Shown here: positions 13,556 to 21,251 of the stretch, one piece after another
How the letters are laid out: each line of letters begins with the position of its first letter
How positions within the stretch are numbered: the first letter of the stretch is position 1
Notes under the pieces: generated by a model
The model's input: only the letters and a program-made list of their open reading frames with translations
The model's database searches: none
Told to the model about the DNA's origin: nothing
Translations under genes and position numbers: made by a program
NCBI GenBank assembly: GCA_030647175.1
Contig: JAUSJU010000038.1
Coordinates: 1 to 22,152, forward strand
Direction of reading: 5' to 3'
DNA: 22,152 bases
From: a bacterium
GTDB lineage: Bacteria; Patescibacteriota; Minisyncoccia; Minisyncoccales; UBA10102

Positions 13556-15214
13556 ATGCAAGAAAAAGGAACCATCGGAATAATACTGGGAGCGAGGCAG
13601 GTTCCCGACGAGCTTGTACCCGTTTTCGGAGCAGTTCCCGCCACGCTCATCCCTATTAACGGAAAGCCCGTGATCTTTTTTCTTTTAGAGCATTTCCGGT
13701 CTCTCGGGATACGGCAGGTGTATGTTTCCGTAGGGTACCAGCGAGAAAAAGTAGAGGCTATTCTGAACGTCTATTCGGATGAGGATTCATTCCGCGTCAT
13801 TCCCGTTGCAGTAGATCCTCAAAAGAGGCCGGGTTCTGCATTGTTAGATATTATCAAATCAATCCCGCAGTCTGAACGAAAGACAAACGGGTTGTATATT
13901 CAATTGGCCGATACACTCTTGCCTTCCTCGAGCAATCTTCGTCTCGAACGCAATTTCATAGTTGTGTCTAATGAGTACGCGCAATCTGAATACTGGTGCG
14001 TGGTTGATCGGGACCCGAATGACAAGAAGATCACGGCAATCTATGACAAGCAAAAAGGCAAGGAAGGGAAGTTTGCTGCAGTCGGTGCGTACCACTTCAT
14101 CGACGGAACGTTGTGGGATGATATGGAGGAACAAAACTGCGAGATATCTTCGCTTCTTGAACATGTCATGAGTAAGGGCCAGGCTATTGAGGCAAGAGAG
14201 GAGAGCGAGTGGTTTGATTTGGGGCATCTGGAAAAGTACTATCAGGCAAAAGCACGACTTCTTTCCTCACGCGCCTTTAATGAGTTGCGTACAGGAGAGT
14301 TTATGAATACGGTAGTGAAACGATCCAGCCGTAACGAGATCCTTAAGGACGAGATTCTTTGGTATGTTAATCTTCCCAAGGAACTGAAGATCTATGCGCC
14401 CCGGATCATTGACTACAACGTGGACGAAAGCAAAGGGGAGGTGTACGCCGAGTTTGAATTCTACGGATATCCTTCGCTTGCCAACCTCTGGCTGTACGGA
14501 GATTTTTCCCTTGTTGTCTGGCAGACGATGATTGACCGCGTATTCGCCATACTCCAGCAATTCCGGCGCAATCCTTATCCTGTGAAGTTTGAAGATAGTC
14601 TTGCCATGTATGCAGGGAAAACCGAACTCCGTATCAAACAGGCAAAGGAGCAAAGTAAGATGCTGGCCGGTCTTTTTGAAGCAGAATCCGTGCAGATCAA
14701 TGGGGAGAAATACAAAGGATGGCCTTCCTTCCAAGGGCATCTGGAAGAGTTTGCAAAACAACTGTACGCTGAGGAAGACCATTGTTTTTTGCACGGAGAC
14801 ATGTGCTTCTCAAATATTCTGTTTGACCTCAATTACGGAGTGGTAAAGCTTGTTGATCCGCGGGGGAAGTGGGGATCTGAAAGCTTCTATGGAGACATCA
14901 AGTACGACGTGGCAAAACTGCGGCATTCATCCGCCGGATTCTACGACCATATCGTGCAGGGCCATGTGAATGTTTCGTATTCCAATGCGAAAGAACCTTC
15001 TATCACCCTCGATTTTCCTTTAGTGAATGATCTCCATAGAGCGGTGCAGGGATACGTTGATCGTAAGATATCTGAGACATGGGACTTGAAGAAGATAAAG
15101 CTCATTGAAGGATTGCTGTTCGTCTCAATGATTCCTCTCCATTCAGAAAACGAGAAGCGCCAGATCGCGATGTTCGCCCAGGGCATCCGACTATTAAATG
15201 AGGTTGCGCAATGA
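13556..15214 (+). CDS. Fusion of a nucleotidyltransferase-like domain and an APH/choline-kinase-like kinase
   Basis: This is a 552-residue two-domain protein. Residues about 5-235 have the nucleotidyltransferase fold pattern (IGIILGARQVPDE, then LIPINGKPVIFFLLEHF and GLYIQLADTLL). The usual G-x-G-T-R loop and P-K of active enzymes are missing; it reads LGARQVPDELVPVFG and PATLIPI. Residues about 245-552 are an aminoglycoside-phosphotransferase-type kinase: VVKRSS (253-258) may hold the ATP lysine, HGDMCFSNILF (413-423) is the catalytic loop with Asp and Asn, and LVDPRG (432-437) supplies the metal Asp. GDIKYDVAKLRHS is a further family block. The layout recalls LicC-LicA-type fusions that phosphorylate and activate small alcohols, but the substrate is unknown. 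Its stop overlaps the WavE-like start in ATGA. Confidence 0.8.
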   Translation: MQEKGTIGIILGARQVPDELVPVFGAVPATLIPINGKPVIFFLLEHFRSLGIRQVYVSVGYQREKVEAILNVYSDEDSFRVIPVAVDPQKRPGSALLDIIKSIPQSERKTNGLYIQLADTLLPSSSNLRLERNFIVVSNEYAQSEYWCVVDRDPNDKKITAIYDKQKGKEGKFAAVGAYHFIDGTLWDDMEEQNCEISSLLEHVMSKGQAIEAREESEWFDLGHLEKYYQAKARLLSSRAFNELRTGEFMNTVVKRSSRNEILKDEILWYVNLPKELKIYAPRIIDYNVDESKGEVYAEFEFYGYPSLANLWLYGDFSLVVWQTMIDRVFAILQQFRRNPYPVKFEDSLAMYAGKTELRIKQAKEQSKMLAGLFEAESVQINGEKYKGWPSFQGHLEEFAKQLYAEEDHCFLHGDMCFSNILFDLNYGVVKLVDPRGKWGSESFYGDIKYDVAKLRHSSAGFYDHIVQGHVNVSYSNAKEPSITLDFPLVNDLHRAVQGYVDRKISETWDLKKIKLIEGLLFVSMIPLHSENEKRQIAMFAQGIRLLNEVAQ

Positions 15215-16338
15215 GCAAGTTCGGCCTGGTCATCCAAGGAACTTTGATTTCTTCCGGCAGGAAGACCGGTAAGAGCGCTCACATGGGATGGAGAAAGATT
15301 CCCAAGGAAGACTGGGTTGAATACGATTGCAGAGAAAATATCCGAACCGTCATTAAAGAGTTCGGTCATCTCTTTGAATCCGTTGTTATCTCCACATGGA
15401 AGAACGACGTGAAACCGGACGATTCTTTTCAAGGAGCAACCCTCATCACTTCAGATGACGAGACGCTTCCCAAGAAATACAGAAAAGACCAGAAAGGCCA
15501 GCTTATTCCAGATAACAGGTTCCGGCAGATGTTCAGCGGATTGGCTGGCATTGAGTATCTAGAGAAGCATTCGGGTGTTGATATGGTAGTGAAGATCCGG
15601 ACAGACCAGTACATTGATCTTGTTTCAATGCTTGAGTTCATCAAGCAAGCTCAGGCTTTAAAGCGCTACACTCCAGACGTCATTTTCGTTCCAAGCATCA
15701 TGGCAGAGGACAAAAGGTACTGCATTCTGGACTTCTATTTCGCAGGATCTCTTCCTATAATGAAAGCGTTTCACGCCTCGCTCTTTGAGTATGATGCGTT
15801 TGAGTTCGAACCAAGCATTCACCGAGAGTTGTGGTTGAAATACGCCTATACCGCACATCGGAGCGCTCTTTCAATGCCAGAGTATGCATATTTTCCTGCG
15901 TCATATAAAAAAGCATATTGCGAGGAGACGCTCCAGGTTTTCCAGTACATGGTATCTCATGTGTTTTGGCCCCTGAGCTTTGACTGCTTTCAAACGATTG
16001 TGTGGAGGGGAAGTCCTTTTAGCAAAGAAGCGCTGGAATCTGAACGCCGTAACAATATCTTCCAAGAGGCCGTATCAGAGAAGGGCATTGAGGAGATTTC
16101 CAGCCTGCTTTCTGGAGGGTGTCCCCGTTTTCTCGGGATAGATTGGCGAAGGTACGCAGATTTTAGGCGCAGATTTTTCAGGAAACCGTCCTCATTGCAA
16201 GAGGAAATTTTCTTGTTCTACAATATGACGCTTCAGATCACTTTTCGTTTCTTCGCGCGCCTGGGATATTTTATCTTGCATCCGTTTGCGTTCCTGGAGG
16301 GAGCGAAGAGAAGAATACTGCGATTTATACAAGCCTGA
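15211..16338 (+). CDS. WavE-family lipopolysaccharide/capsule biosynthesis protein (probable glycosyltransferase)
   Basis: The 375-residue protein has an FGLVIQGTL start and VVISTWKND (58-66). ITSDDE (79-84), NRFRQMFSGLAGIEYLEKH (about 102-120) and VVKIRTDQYIDL (126-137) follow, the pattern of the WavE family named after the Vibrio cholerae LPS core locus. The KIRTD stretch resembles the D-x-D-bearing region of GT-A transferases. The C-terminal 50 residues are rich in aromatic and basic residues and contain a hydrophobic stretch (FFARLGYFILHPFAF), which suggests peripheral membrane contact. No enzymatic assay is known to me for the family, so glycosyl or glycerol-phosphate-like transfer is inference. 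It is coupled by ATGA to the kinase fusion, so it may use the activated product of that cassette. Confidence 0.8.
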   Translation: MSKFGLVIQGTLISSGRKTGKSAHMGWRKIPKEDWVEYDCRENIRTVIKEFGHLFESVVISTWKNDVKPDDSFQGATLITSDDETLPKKYRKDQKGQLIPDNRFRQMFSGLAGIEYLEKHSGVDMVVKIRTDQYIDLVSMLEFIKQAQALKRYTPDVIFVPSIMAEDKRYCILDFYFAGSLPIMKAFHASLFEYDAFEFEPSIHRELWLKYAYTAHRSALSMPEYAYFPASYKKAYCEETLQVFQYMVSHVFWPLSFDCFQTIVWRGSPFSKEALESERRNNIFQEAVSEKGIEEISSLLSGGCPRFLGIDWRRYADFRRRFFRKPSSLQEEIFLFYNMTLQITFRFFARLGYFILHPFAFLEGAKRRILRFIQA

Positions 16339-16339
16339 A

Positions 16340-16367
16340 GGCGAGATTTTCGTCGTTGACGATCGCC
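16340..16367 (+). other. Hairpin after wavE overlapping the next promoter's -35
   Basis: GGCGA (16340-16344) and TCGTC (16350-16354) pair with GACGATCGCC (16358-16367), leaving a 5-nt bulge and a GTT loop. It starts 2 nt after the wavE stop and is followed by GTATTTTCT, only a weak T-run. It could be a poor terminator or attenuator. It contains the TTGACG -35 of the ABC gene promoter. Confidence 0.35.
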
Positions 16368-16384
16368 GTATTTTCTGGTATGTT
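16356..16384 (+). promoter_or_regulatory. Promoter of the ABC transporter gene (extended -10)
   Basis: TTGACG (16356-16361), a 17-bp spacer and TATGTT (16379-16384) preceded by TGG. The -10 ends 7 nt before the ATG at 16392, so the message would be leaderless or nearly so. Its arrangement (TGG-TAT-hexamer, 7 nt, ATG) matches the minus-strand promoter at 3423-3431. Confidence 0.65.
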
Positions 16385-16391
16385 TTTATCT

Positions 16392-18218
16392 ATGGAGACA
16401 ACCTTTTTTAAAGGGAAATTGGATGTTCTTGAGAAGCTGAATACGCTTTTCAATCGCAAGGAGAAGCTCCAATTCATCTTGGTTTTAGCAGTAGCCCTTG
16501 TGGCAGCTTTTTTGCAGGCACTGGGAATCATATCCGTCCTCCCTTTCCTTCAGCTGGTCATGGAGCCAGAACTCGTGCAGGAAAACAAGTGGCTGAATCT
16601 GCTGTTTACATCCCTTGGATTTGAAAGCGCGTTTTCCTTTACGATATTTGTGGGGTTTGCGATGCTGGCAATTCTTTTGGTGGGGAACGTGACTTCCGCG
16701 TTTGCAGCTTGGCTCAAGATTCGCTTTGTATGGCAGAAAAATCATGATATCGCTTCTGCATTACTCAAGAAATACCTTTCGTTGCCGTACGTGTATTTCC
16801 TCAACAAGCATTCCGCTGACCTGGGAAAGAACATTCTCTCTGAGGTGGAACAGATGACGGGCCAGCTGTTGATGCCCCTTTTAAAGCTTCTTACGAGCTC
16901 GATTGTGGTATTCATGATTCTTGCCCTGTTGTTTCTCGTGAATCCTGCGGTGGCTGCAGCTTCAACCTTTTTATTCGGATTCTCTTACGTTGTGATTTTC
17001 GTGTTCTTGCAAGGAAGGTTGAGGGCGAGAGGGGAAAAGCGTCTGCAAGAAAACACGGGGCGCTTTACAGCGGCTGCCGAAGCGTTAGCTGGGATCAAAG
17101 ATATCAAGATTCTTGGGCGCGAACGATATTTTCTAGAGCGGTTTTCCGGCCATTCAGCAAGGTTCTCAGAACTTCAGGCATGGGTTTCCGTTATCGGCCA
17201 GTTTCCGCGGTATCTTATGGAAACTGTGGCCTTTGGAGGAGTGATCGCGCTTATTCTCGCACTCCTTTCTTTCAGGCAAGATGGGAGCAAGATTATTCCA
17301 TTGGTGAGTTTTTTCGTATTTGCTGGATATAGGTTGATGCCCGCCCTCCAGGAGATATTCTACGGGCTCTCGAGCGTGCAATTCAACAGAGCGATTCTTG
17401 ATAGGATCTCACGAGATATGAATGGGGAAACGACGGAGTCCATTGTTCTTGAAAGGAGAGAATTGCCAAAGCCTCTTGCCTTTAAAGAAAGGATTCTTCT
17501 TGAGGGTGTGTCATTCCAGTATCCGTACAGTCGGCAGGCCGCGCTTTCTGATGTGAACCTGGAAATCCCGAAAGGTTCGTTTGTTGGTCTTGTAGGGCCT
17601 ACGGGCGGAGGTAAAACCACTCTCGGGGACGTTCTTATCGGAATGCTTGCTCCGAGCGAAGGGCGAATGACGGTTGATGGAGTCGTCATACAAGAGGACA
17701 ATGTGCGGAATTGGCAGAGAAACGTAGGATATGTTCCCCAGCAGGTTTTTCTTTGTGATGACACGATAGCTCGTAACGTGGTGTTTGGTCTCCCTGATAA
17801 ACAGATAGACAGAGCCCGATTAGAAGAGGTTTGCAAGATAGCAAATCTGCATGATTTCATTGAGCAGGAGCTGCCACAGGGATACGATACGGCCATCGGA
17901 GAGCGCGGGATTCGGCTAAGCGGAGGTCAGAGACAGCGCATAGGAATTGCGCGGGCGCTCTATCACGACCCCGAAGTGCTCGTATTGGATGAAGCCACGA
18001 ACTCGCTCGACGGGATAACGGAAAAAGCAGTACTGCAGGCGATAGAAAACGTTGCGAAGAAGAAAACGGTGATTGCTATAGCCCACAGGCTTACTACCGT
18101 GAAAAGTTGTCGCATCATTTACCTTATAGACAAAGGCGCTATCGTCGCCCAGGATACGTATGAAGAATTGATGAAAAAAGACGAACAATTCCGAGCAATG
18201 GCGAGGGCGGTGGAATAA
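16392..18218 (+). CDS. ABC transporter, fused membrane and ATPase domains (glycan/lipid flippase type)
   Basis: The protein has 608 residues from the ATG at 16392. An in-frame TTG at 16356 exists, but it is the -35 hexamer of the likely promoter. Residues about 25-330 form an exporter-type membrane domain with about six hydrophobic segments. Residues about 375-608 are a complete nucleotide-binding domain: Walker A GPTGGGKTT (402-410), Q-loop YVPQQ (to 451), signature LSGGQRQRIGIARAL (509-523), Walker B VLVLDEATNSLD (to 540) and the switch His in AHRL (565). The half-transporter should act as a homodimer, like MsbA or PglK. Placed between two glycan gene blocks, it likely flips a lipid-linked glycan or nucleotide-activated product; the substrate is not visible in sequence. 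Confidence 0.9.
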   Translation: METTFFKGKLDVLEKLNTLFNRKEKLQFILVLAVALVAAFLQALGIISVLPFLQLVMEPELVQENKWLNLLFTSLGFESAFSFTIFVGFAMLAILLVGNVTSAFAAWLKIRFVWQKNHDIASALLKKYLSLPYVYFLNKHSADLGKNILSEVEQMTGQLLMPLLKLLTSSIVVFMILALLFLVNPAVAAASTFLFGFSYVVIFVFLQGRLRARGEKRLQENTGRFTAAAEALAGIKDIKILGRERYFLERFSGHSARFSELQAWVSVIGQFPRYLMETVAFGGVIALILALLSFRQDGSKIIPLVSFFVFAGYRLMPALQEIFYGLSSVQFNRAILDRISRDMNGETTESIVLERRELPKPLAFKERILLEGVSFQYPYSRQAALSDVNLEIPKGSFVGLVGPTGGGKTTLGDVLIGMLAPSEGRMTVDGVVIQEDNVRNWQRNVGYVPQQVFLCDDTIARNVVFGLPDKQIDRARLEEVCKIANLHDFIEQELPQGYDTAIGERGIRLSGGQRQRIGIARALYHDPEVLVLDEATNSLDGITEKAVLQAIENVAKKKTVIAIAHRLTTVKSCRIIYLIDKGAIVAQDTYEELMKKDEQFRAMARAVE

Positions 18219-18235
18219 CGATTGCACTATTTTTT

Positions 18236-19372
18236 ATGACAAACAACACATCAGAGGCTATCTGGGAGAAACTTCAAAAGGGAGTTTTTGTCATTGCGGA
18301 AGCTGGCAAGAACTTCATCCAGACCGAAGACGATCGCTCGGTTGCAGAATACTTGGCAAACGCAAAGCGTTTGGTTGACGAGGCCGTCAAAGGGGGCGCT
18401 GACGCCATTAAATTCCAAACGCATACCGTAGAGGATGAAGTGATGGACATTGATTTCACTTCTCCGCACTTTACTGCGAAAGGAAGCAGTCGCTATCAAT
18501 GGGTGACGCGCAATACAAAGGCGACGCCGCTTGATGAGTTTTGGAAGCCGTTGAAAAGCTATTGCGATGAGAAAGGGATTATTTTCATGTCAACGCCGAT
18601 GAGCCGCGGCGCAGCACAAAAACTGGACCAAGTCGGCATGAACGTCTGGAAAGTAGGGTCAGGAGACATTTTAGACTTCGTATGTATGGATTACATCCGT
18701 GATTCTGAAAAGCCAATCATTCTTTCGTCTGGAATGAGCACTTTGGAAGAAGTGAAGAAAGCGGTAGACTTCTTGCGCGAAAAAAACAGACGAGTCGCGC
18801 TTTTGCATTGCGTATCCAAGTATCCTTGCCCGCCAGAGGAATTGCGCCTCGGCACCATTACTTTTTTCAAAGAGACATTTGATATTCCCATAGGGTTCTC
18901 CGATCATTCAATCGGCATTGAGCCAGATTTGGTCGCCGTGGCAATGGGGGCTACTATAATAGAGAAGCACTTTTCCCTGTCGCGGGATTTCTATGGGGCT
19001 GACCATAAAGTTTCCATGACCCCAGATGAATTGGCAAGTCTGATTGCCGGGATCAAAGAAGTGCTTGAAAACCCAGAAAAAAAGAAAGAGATCTTGGAGA
19101 GTGAATATGCGAAGAAGGCGATGTCAAAAAGAGAGAAGATATTGCAGGAAGACGAAGCTGTATTCCGACCTTTGTTCCATAAGTCCCTGGTGTTTGGCCG
19201 AAGCCTTTCAAAAGACACGATGCTTACGAAAGATATGGTGTATGCCATGAGGCCTCAAGCGTATATCAAGGGACTTCCTTCCGAGGACTACGAACGAGTT
19301 ATTGGAAAAACTGTCACGCGGAACGTGGTAGCGTACGAACCCGTTACGGAAGATATAATCAACGTGTCATAA
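18236..19372 (+). CDS. neuB: NeuB-family nonulosonic acid synthase (N-acetylneuraminate/legionaminate type)
   Basis: The 378-residue protein has a TIM barrel to about 285, then a SAF domain (about 310-378, GRSLSKDTMLTKDMVYAMRP). Signature blocks are FVIAEAGKNF (18-27), GGADAIKFQTHT, FMSTPMSRGAA (117-127) and WKVGSGD. LHCVSKYPCPPEEL, IGFSDHSIGI and IIEKHFSLSRDF follow. Both metal ligands known from Neisseria NeuB are present (H224 and H245), unlike the synthase at 10320. It should condense phosphoenolpyruvate with ManNAc or a 2,4-diacetamido analogue. The early loop is AGKNF where NeuB usually has G-x-N-H, and an extended TEDDRSVAEYL helix follows, so substrate choice may differ. It starts 17 nt after the ABC gene without a Shine-Dalgarno sequence and is followed by neuC and neuA in one transcription unit. 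Confidence 0.9.
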   Translation: MTNNTSEAIWEKLQKGVFVIAEAGKNFIQTEDDRSVAEYLANAKRLVDEAVKGGADAIKFQTHTVEDEVMDIDFTSPHFTAKGSSRYQWVTRNTKATPLDEFWKPLKSYCDEKGIIFMSTPMSRGAAQKLDQVGMNVWKVGSGDILDFVCMDYIRDSEKPIILSSGMSTLEEVKKAVDFLREKNRRVALLHCVSKYPCPPEELRLGTITFFKETFDIPIGFSDHSIGIEPDLVAVAMGATIIEKHFSLSRDFYGADHKVSMTPDELASLIAGIKEVLENPEKKKEILESEYAKKAMSKREKILQEDEAVFRPLFHKSLVFGRSLSKDTMLTKDMVYAMRPQAYIKGLPSEDYERVIGKTVTRNVVAYEPVTEDIINVS

Positions 19373-19379
19373 AACTAGT

Positions 19380-20540
19380 ATGAATAAACGTAAAATCTGC
19401 GTAGTTATCACGGGCCGCCCCAGCTATTCGCGCATCAAGAGCGTTTTGCAGGCTATTCAAGAGCACCCCGAGCTAGAGCTTCTGCTCATTGTGGGAGCCT
19501 CGGCTCTTTTGTACAGGTTTGGTTCGGTGATCGATATGATCAGGGCAGACGGTTTCGAGCCCAAAAGTCTGGTGTACAACATTGTGGAAGGGGAAACTCC
19601 TTCTACCATGGCAAAGTCTACCGGCTTGGGCGTTTTGGAGTTAGCTACCCAGTTTGAAAATCTGAAGCCAGACATCGTGCTCACGGTAGCCGACCGCTTT
19701 GAGACCATGGCAACTGCCGTTGCAGCAAGCTACATGAACATTCCTTTAGCGCATACGCAAGGCGGCGAGTTTACAGGATCCATTGATGACTCCGTGAGGA
19801 ACGCAATCACCAAACTTGCCCACCTTCATTTTCCAGCGACCAAGCAGGCCGGGGAGATTGTCGTGCGCATGGGAGAGGATCCCAAAGCGGTATTCGTGAC
19901 AGGATGTCCTTCTATCGATCTGGCTGCTGATGCTCGGACGAAAGCATCTGAGAATCTTTTTGAAAAGTACGGAGGAACGGGCCAATCCTTGGATTGGGAC
20001 AAACCTTTTCTCGTGGTGCTCCAGCATCCCGTGACCACAGAGTACGGCGAGGCTTACAAACAGACCGAAGAAACGCTGGAGGCGGTACAACGGATGAATA
20101 TGCAGGTAGCCTGGTTCTGGCCGAACGTGGATGCGGGATCTGACGCAGTTTCCAAGGCCCTCCGCACGTACATTGCAGAAAACGGGACCATGCCGATCCA
20201 CTTCTACCGCAACTTTTCTCCGGAAGATTTCGTCCATCTCCACGAGCGTGCTTCGTGTCTCGTGGGGAATTCATCCAGCGGAATCCGAGAGGGGAGCTAT
20301 CTGGGCACGCCTGTCGTGAACATCGGAACGCGCCAGCTGCACAGAGAGCGTGGCAAGAACGTCATAGACGTGGGGTATGACGCTCAGGCGATTTATGAAG
20401 CGATCACCCGCCAGGTAGCCCATGGAAGATATCCTTCAGACAATCTCTATGGAGACGGCAAGGCAGGCAAGAGAATCGCAGACATCTTGAGCACGTGCAG
20501 TTTGGATATCGTGAAACGATCTTCGTATGCGACAGACTAA
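19380..20540 (+). CDS. neuC: UDP-GlcNAc 2-epimerase (hydrolysing), NeuC/LegG-like
   Basis: The 386-residue GT-B-fold protein carries the epimerase signatures VADRFETMATAVAAS (103-117, usually G-D-R-F-E) and HTQGGEFTGSIDDSVRNAITKLAHLHF (125-151). LVVLQHPVTTEYG and VGNSSSGIREGSYLGTP (295-311) follow. Hydrolysing members convert UDP-GlcNAc, or a 2,4-diacetamido derivative, into the 2-epimeric free sugar used by NeuB. The N-terminus reads TGRPSYSRIK where NeuC proteins usually have T-G-x-R-A-D/E-Y-G, and RNAITK replaces the usual RHAITK, so this is a divergent branch. Gene order neuB-neuC-neuA gives epimerase, synthase and activator together. It begins 7 nt after neuB and overlaps neuA by 14 nt. 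Confidence 0.9.
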   Translation: MNKRKICVVITGRPSYSRIKSVLQAIQEHPELELLLIVGASALLYRFGSVIDMIRADGFEPKSLVYNIVEGETPSTMAKSTGLGVLELATQFENLKPDIVLTVADRFETMATAVAASYMNIPLAHTQGGEFTGSIDDSVRNAITKLAHLHFPATKQAGEIVVRMGEDPKAVFVTGCPSIDLAADARTKASENLFEKYGGTGQSLDWDKPFLVVLQHPVTTEYGEAYKQTEETLEAVQRMNMQVAWFWPNVDAGSDAVSKALRTYIAENGTMPIHFYRNFSPEDFVHLHERASCLVGNSSSGIREGSYLGTPVVNIGTRQLHRERGKNVIDVGYDAQAIYEAITRQVAHGRYPSDNLYGDGKAGKRIADILSTCSLDIVKRSSYATD

Positions 20541-21246
20541 ATCTTCAAAGCCTTTTGTCGTGGGGTTGATACCCGCCCGTGGAGGATCAAAAGGGATCCT
20601 TGATAAAAATATCAGGCTGGTCGCGGGAAAACCATTGATCGCCTACACCATTGAAGCGGCCCAAAAGAGCAGGTATATTTCAAAGCTCATTCTATCGACC
20701 GATTCGCAAAAGATTGCGAACGTCGCAAAGCGATCCGGGCTCGAAACGGATGCGTTGCGGCCGGCTCATCTTGCTACAGACCGTGCCAAAACGCTTGACG
20801 TGGTGAGGTACGAGCTTGGTCGCCTGCAAAAGAAACTGCAACGACCAATCGATTTCGTGGTGCTCTTGCAACCCACGGCCCCTCTGCGCACGGCAAAAGA
20901 TATTGATGAAGCGTGCGCCATGTTCTTAAAAAACAAAAAGAACAATTCGCTTGTGAGCGTATGCGACGTGGGGGGCATGCATCCCAAGGTCATGTACGTA
21001 AAGCGAGGGGATCATCTTGTTCCTTTCCTTGAGACAGGCGGCAGGGCGATGCGGAGACAAAACTTTGAAGCGGTATATGCAAGGAACGGTGCGTTGTACC
21101 TGTTCACGCCAAAGCAGGCTACGCAGGGAGACTGGGTGATATCAAAACGCCCGTTAATGTATCTCATGCCCCGTGAACGATCTGTTAATATCGACGAATC
21201 TCTTGATCTGGAAATAGCAGAATTTTTTGTACGAAGAGCCAGGTAA
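20527..21246 (+). CDS. neuA: CMP-nonulosonate (CMP-N-acylneuraminate) synthetase, NeuA-like
   Basis: The 239-residue protein has the CMP-sialate synthetase start GLIPARGGSKGILDKN (13-28), where the R-G-G-S-K-G loop binds CTP. LILSTDSQKIANVA, LLQPTAPLR (113-121) and VYARNGALYLF follow, and the final SVNIDESLDLEIAEFF carries the conserved Asp-x-x-x-Asp region. It activates the product of the synthase with CTP for transfer to a glycan. Length matches the family, with no extra esterase or phosphatase domain. It starts at ATG 20527 within the end of neuC (14-nt overlap), so the two are coupled. It is distinct from the SpsF-type enzyme at 6982. Confidence 0.92.
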   Translation: MRQTKSSKPFVVGLIPARGGSKGILDKNIRLVAGKPLIAYTIEAAQKSRYISKLILSTDSQKIANVAKRSGLETDALRPAHLATDRAKTLDVVRYELGRLQKKLQRPIDFVVLLQPTAPLRTAKDIDEACAMFLKNKKNNSLVSVCDVGGMHPKVMYVKRGDHLVPFLETGGRAMRRQNFEAVYARNGALYLFTPKQATQGDWVISKRPLMYLMPRERSVNIDESLDLEIAEFFVRRAR

Positions 21247-21251
21247 CTTCT

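Noticed and set aside
14267..14794. 175-residue minus-strand open frame
   Set aside because: It lies wholly inside the nucleotidyltransferase-kinase gene and shows no family pattern.
16356..16391. Longer TTG start for the ABC transporter
   Set aside because: The TTG is part of a TTGACG -35 box with a well-placed extended -10; the added 12 residues would be encoded by the promoter itself. ATG 16392 is preferred.
19746..20243. 165-residue minus-strand open frame
   Set aside because: It is antisense to the well-supported neuC gene, with no recognisable motif.
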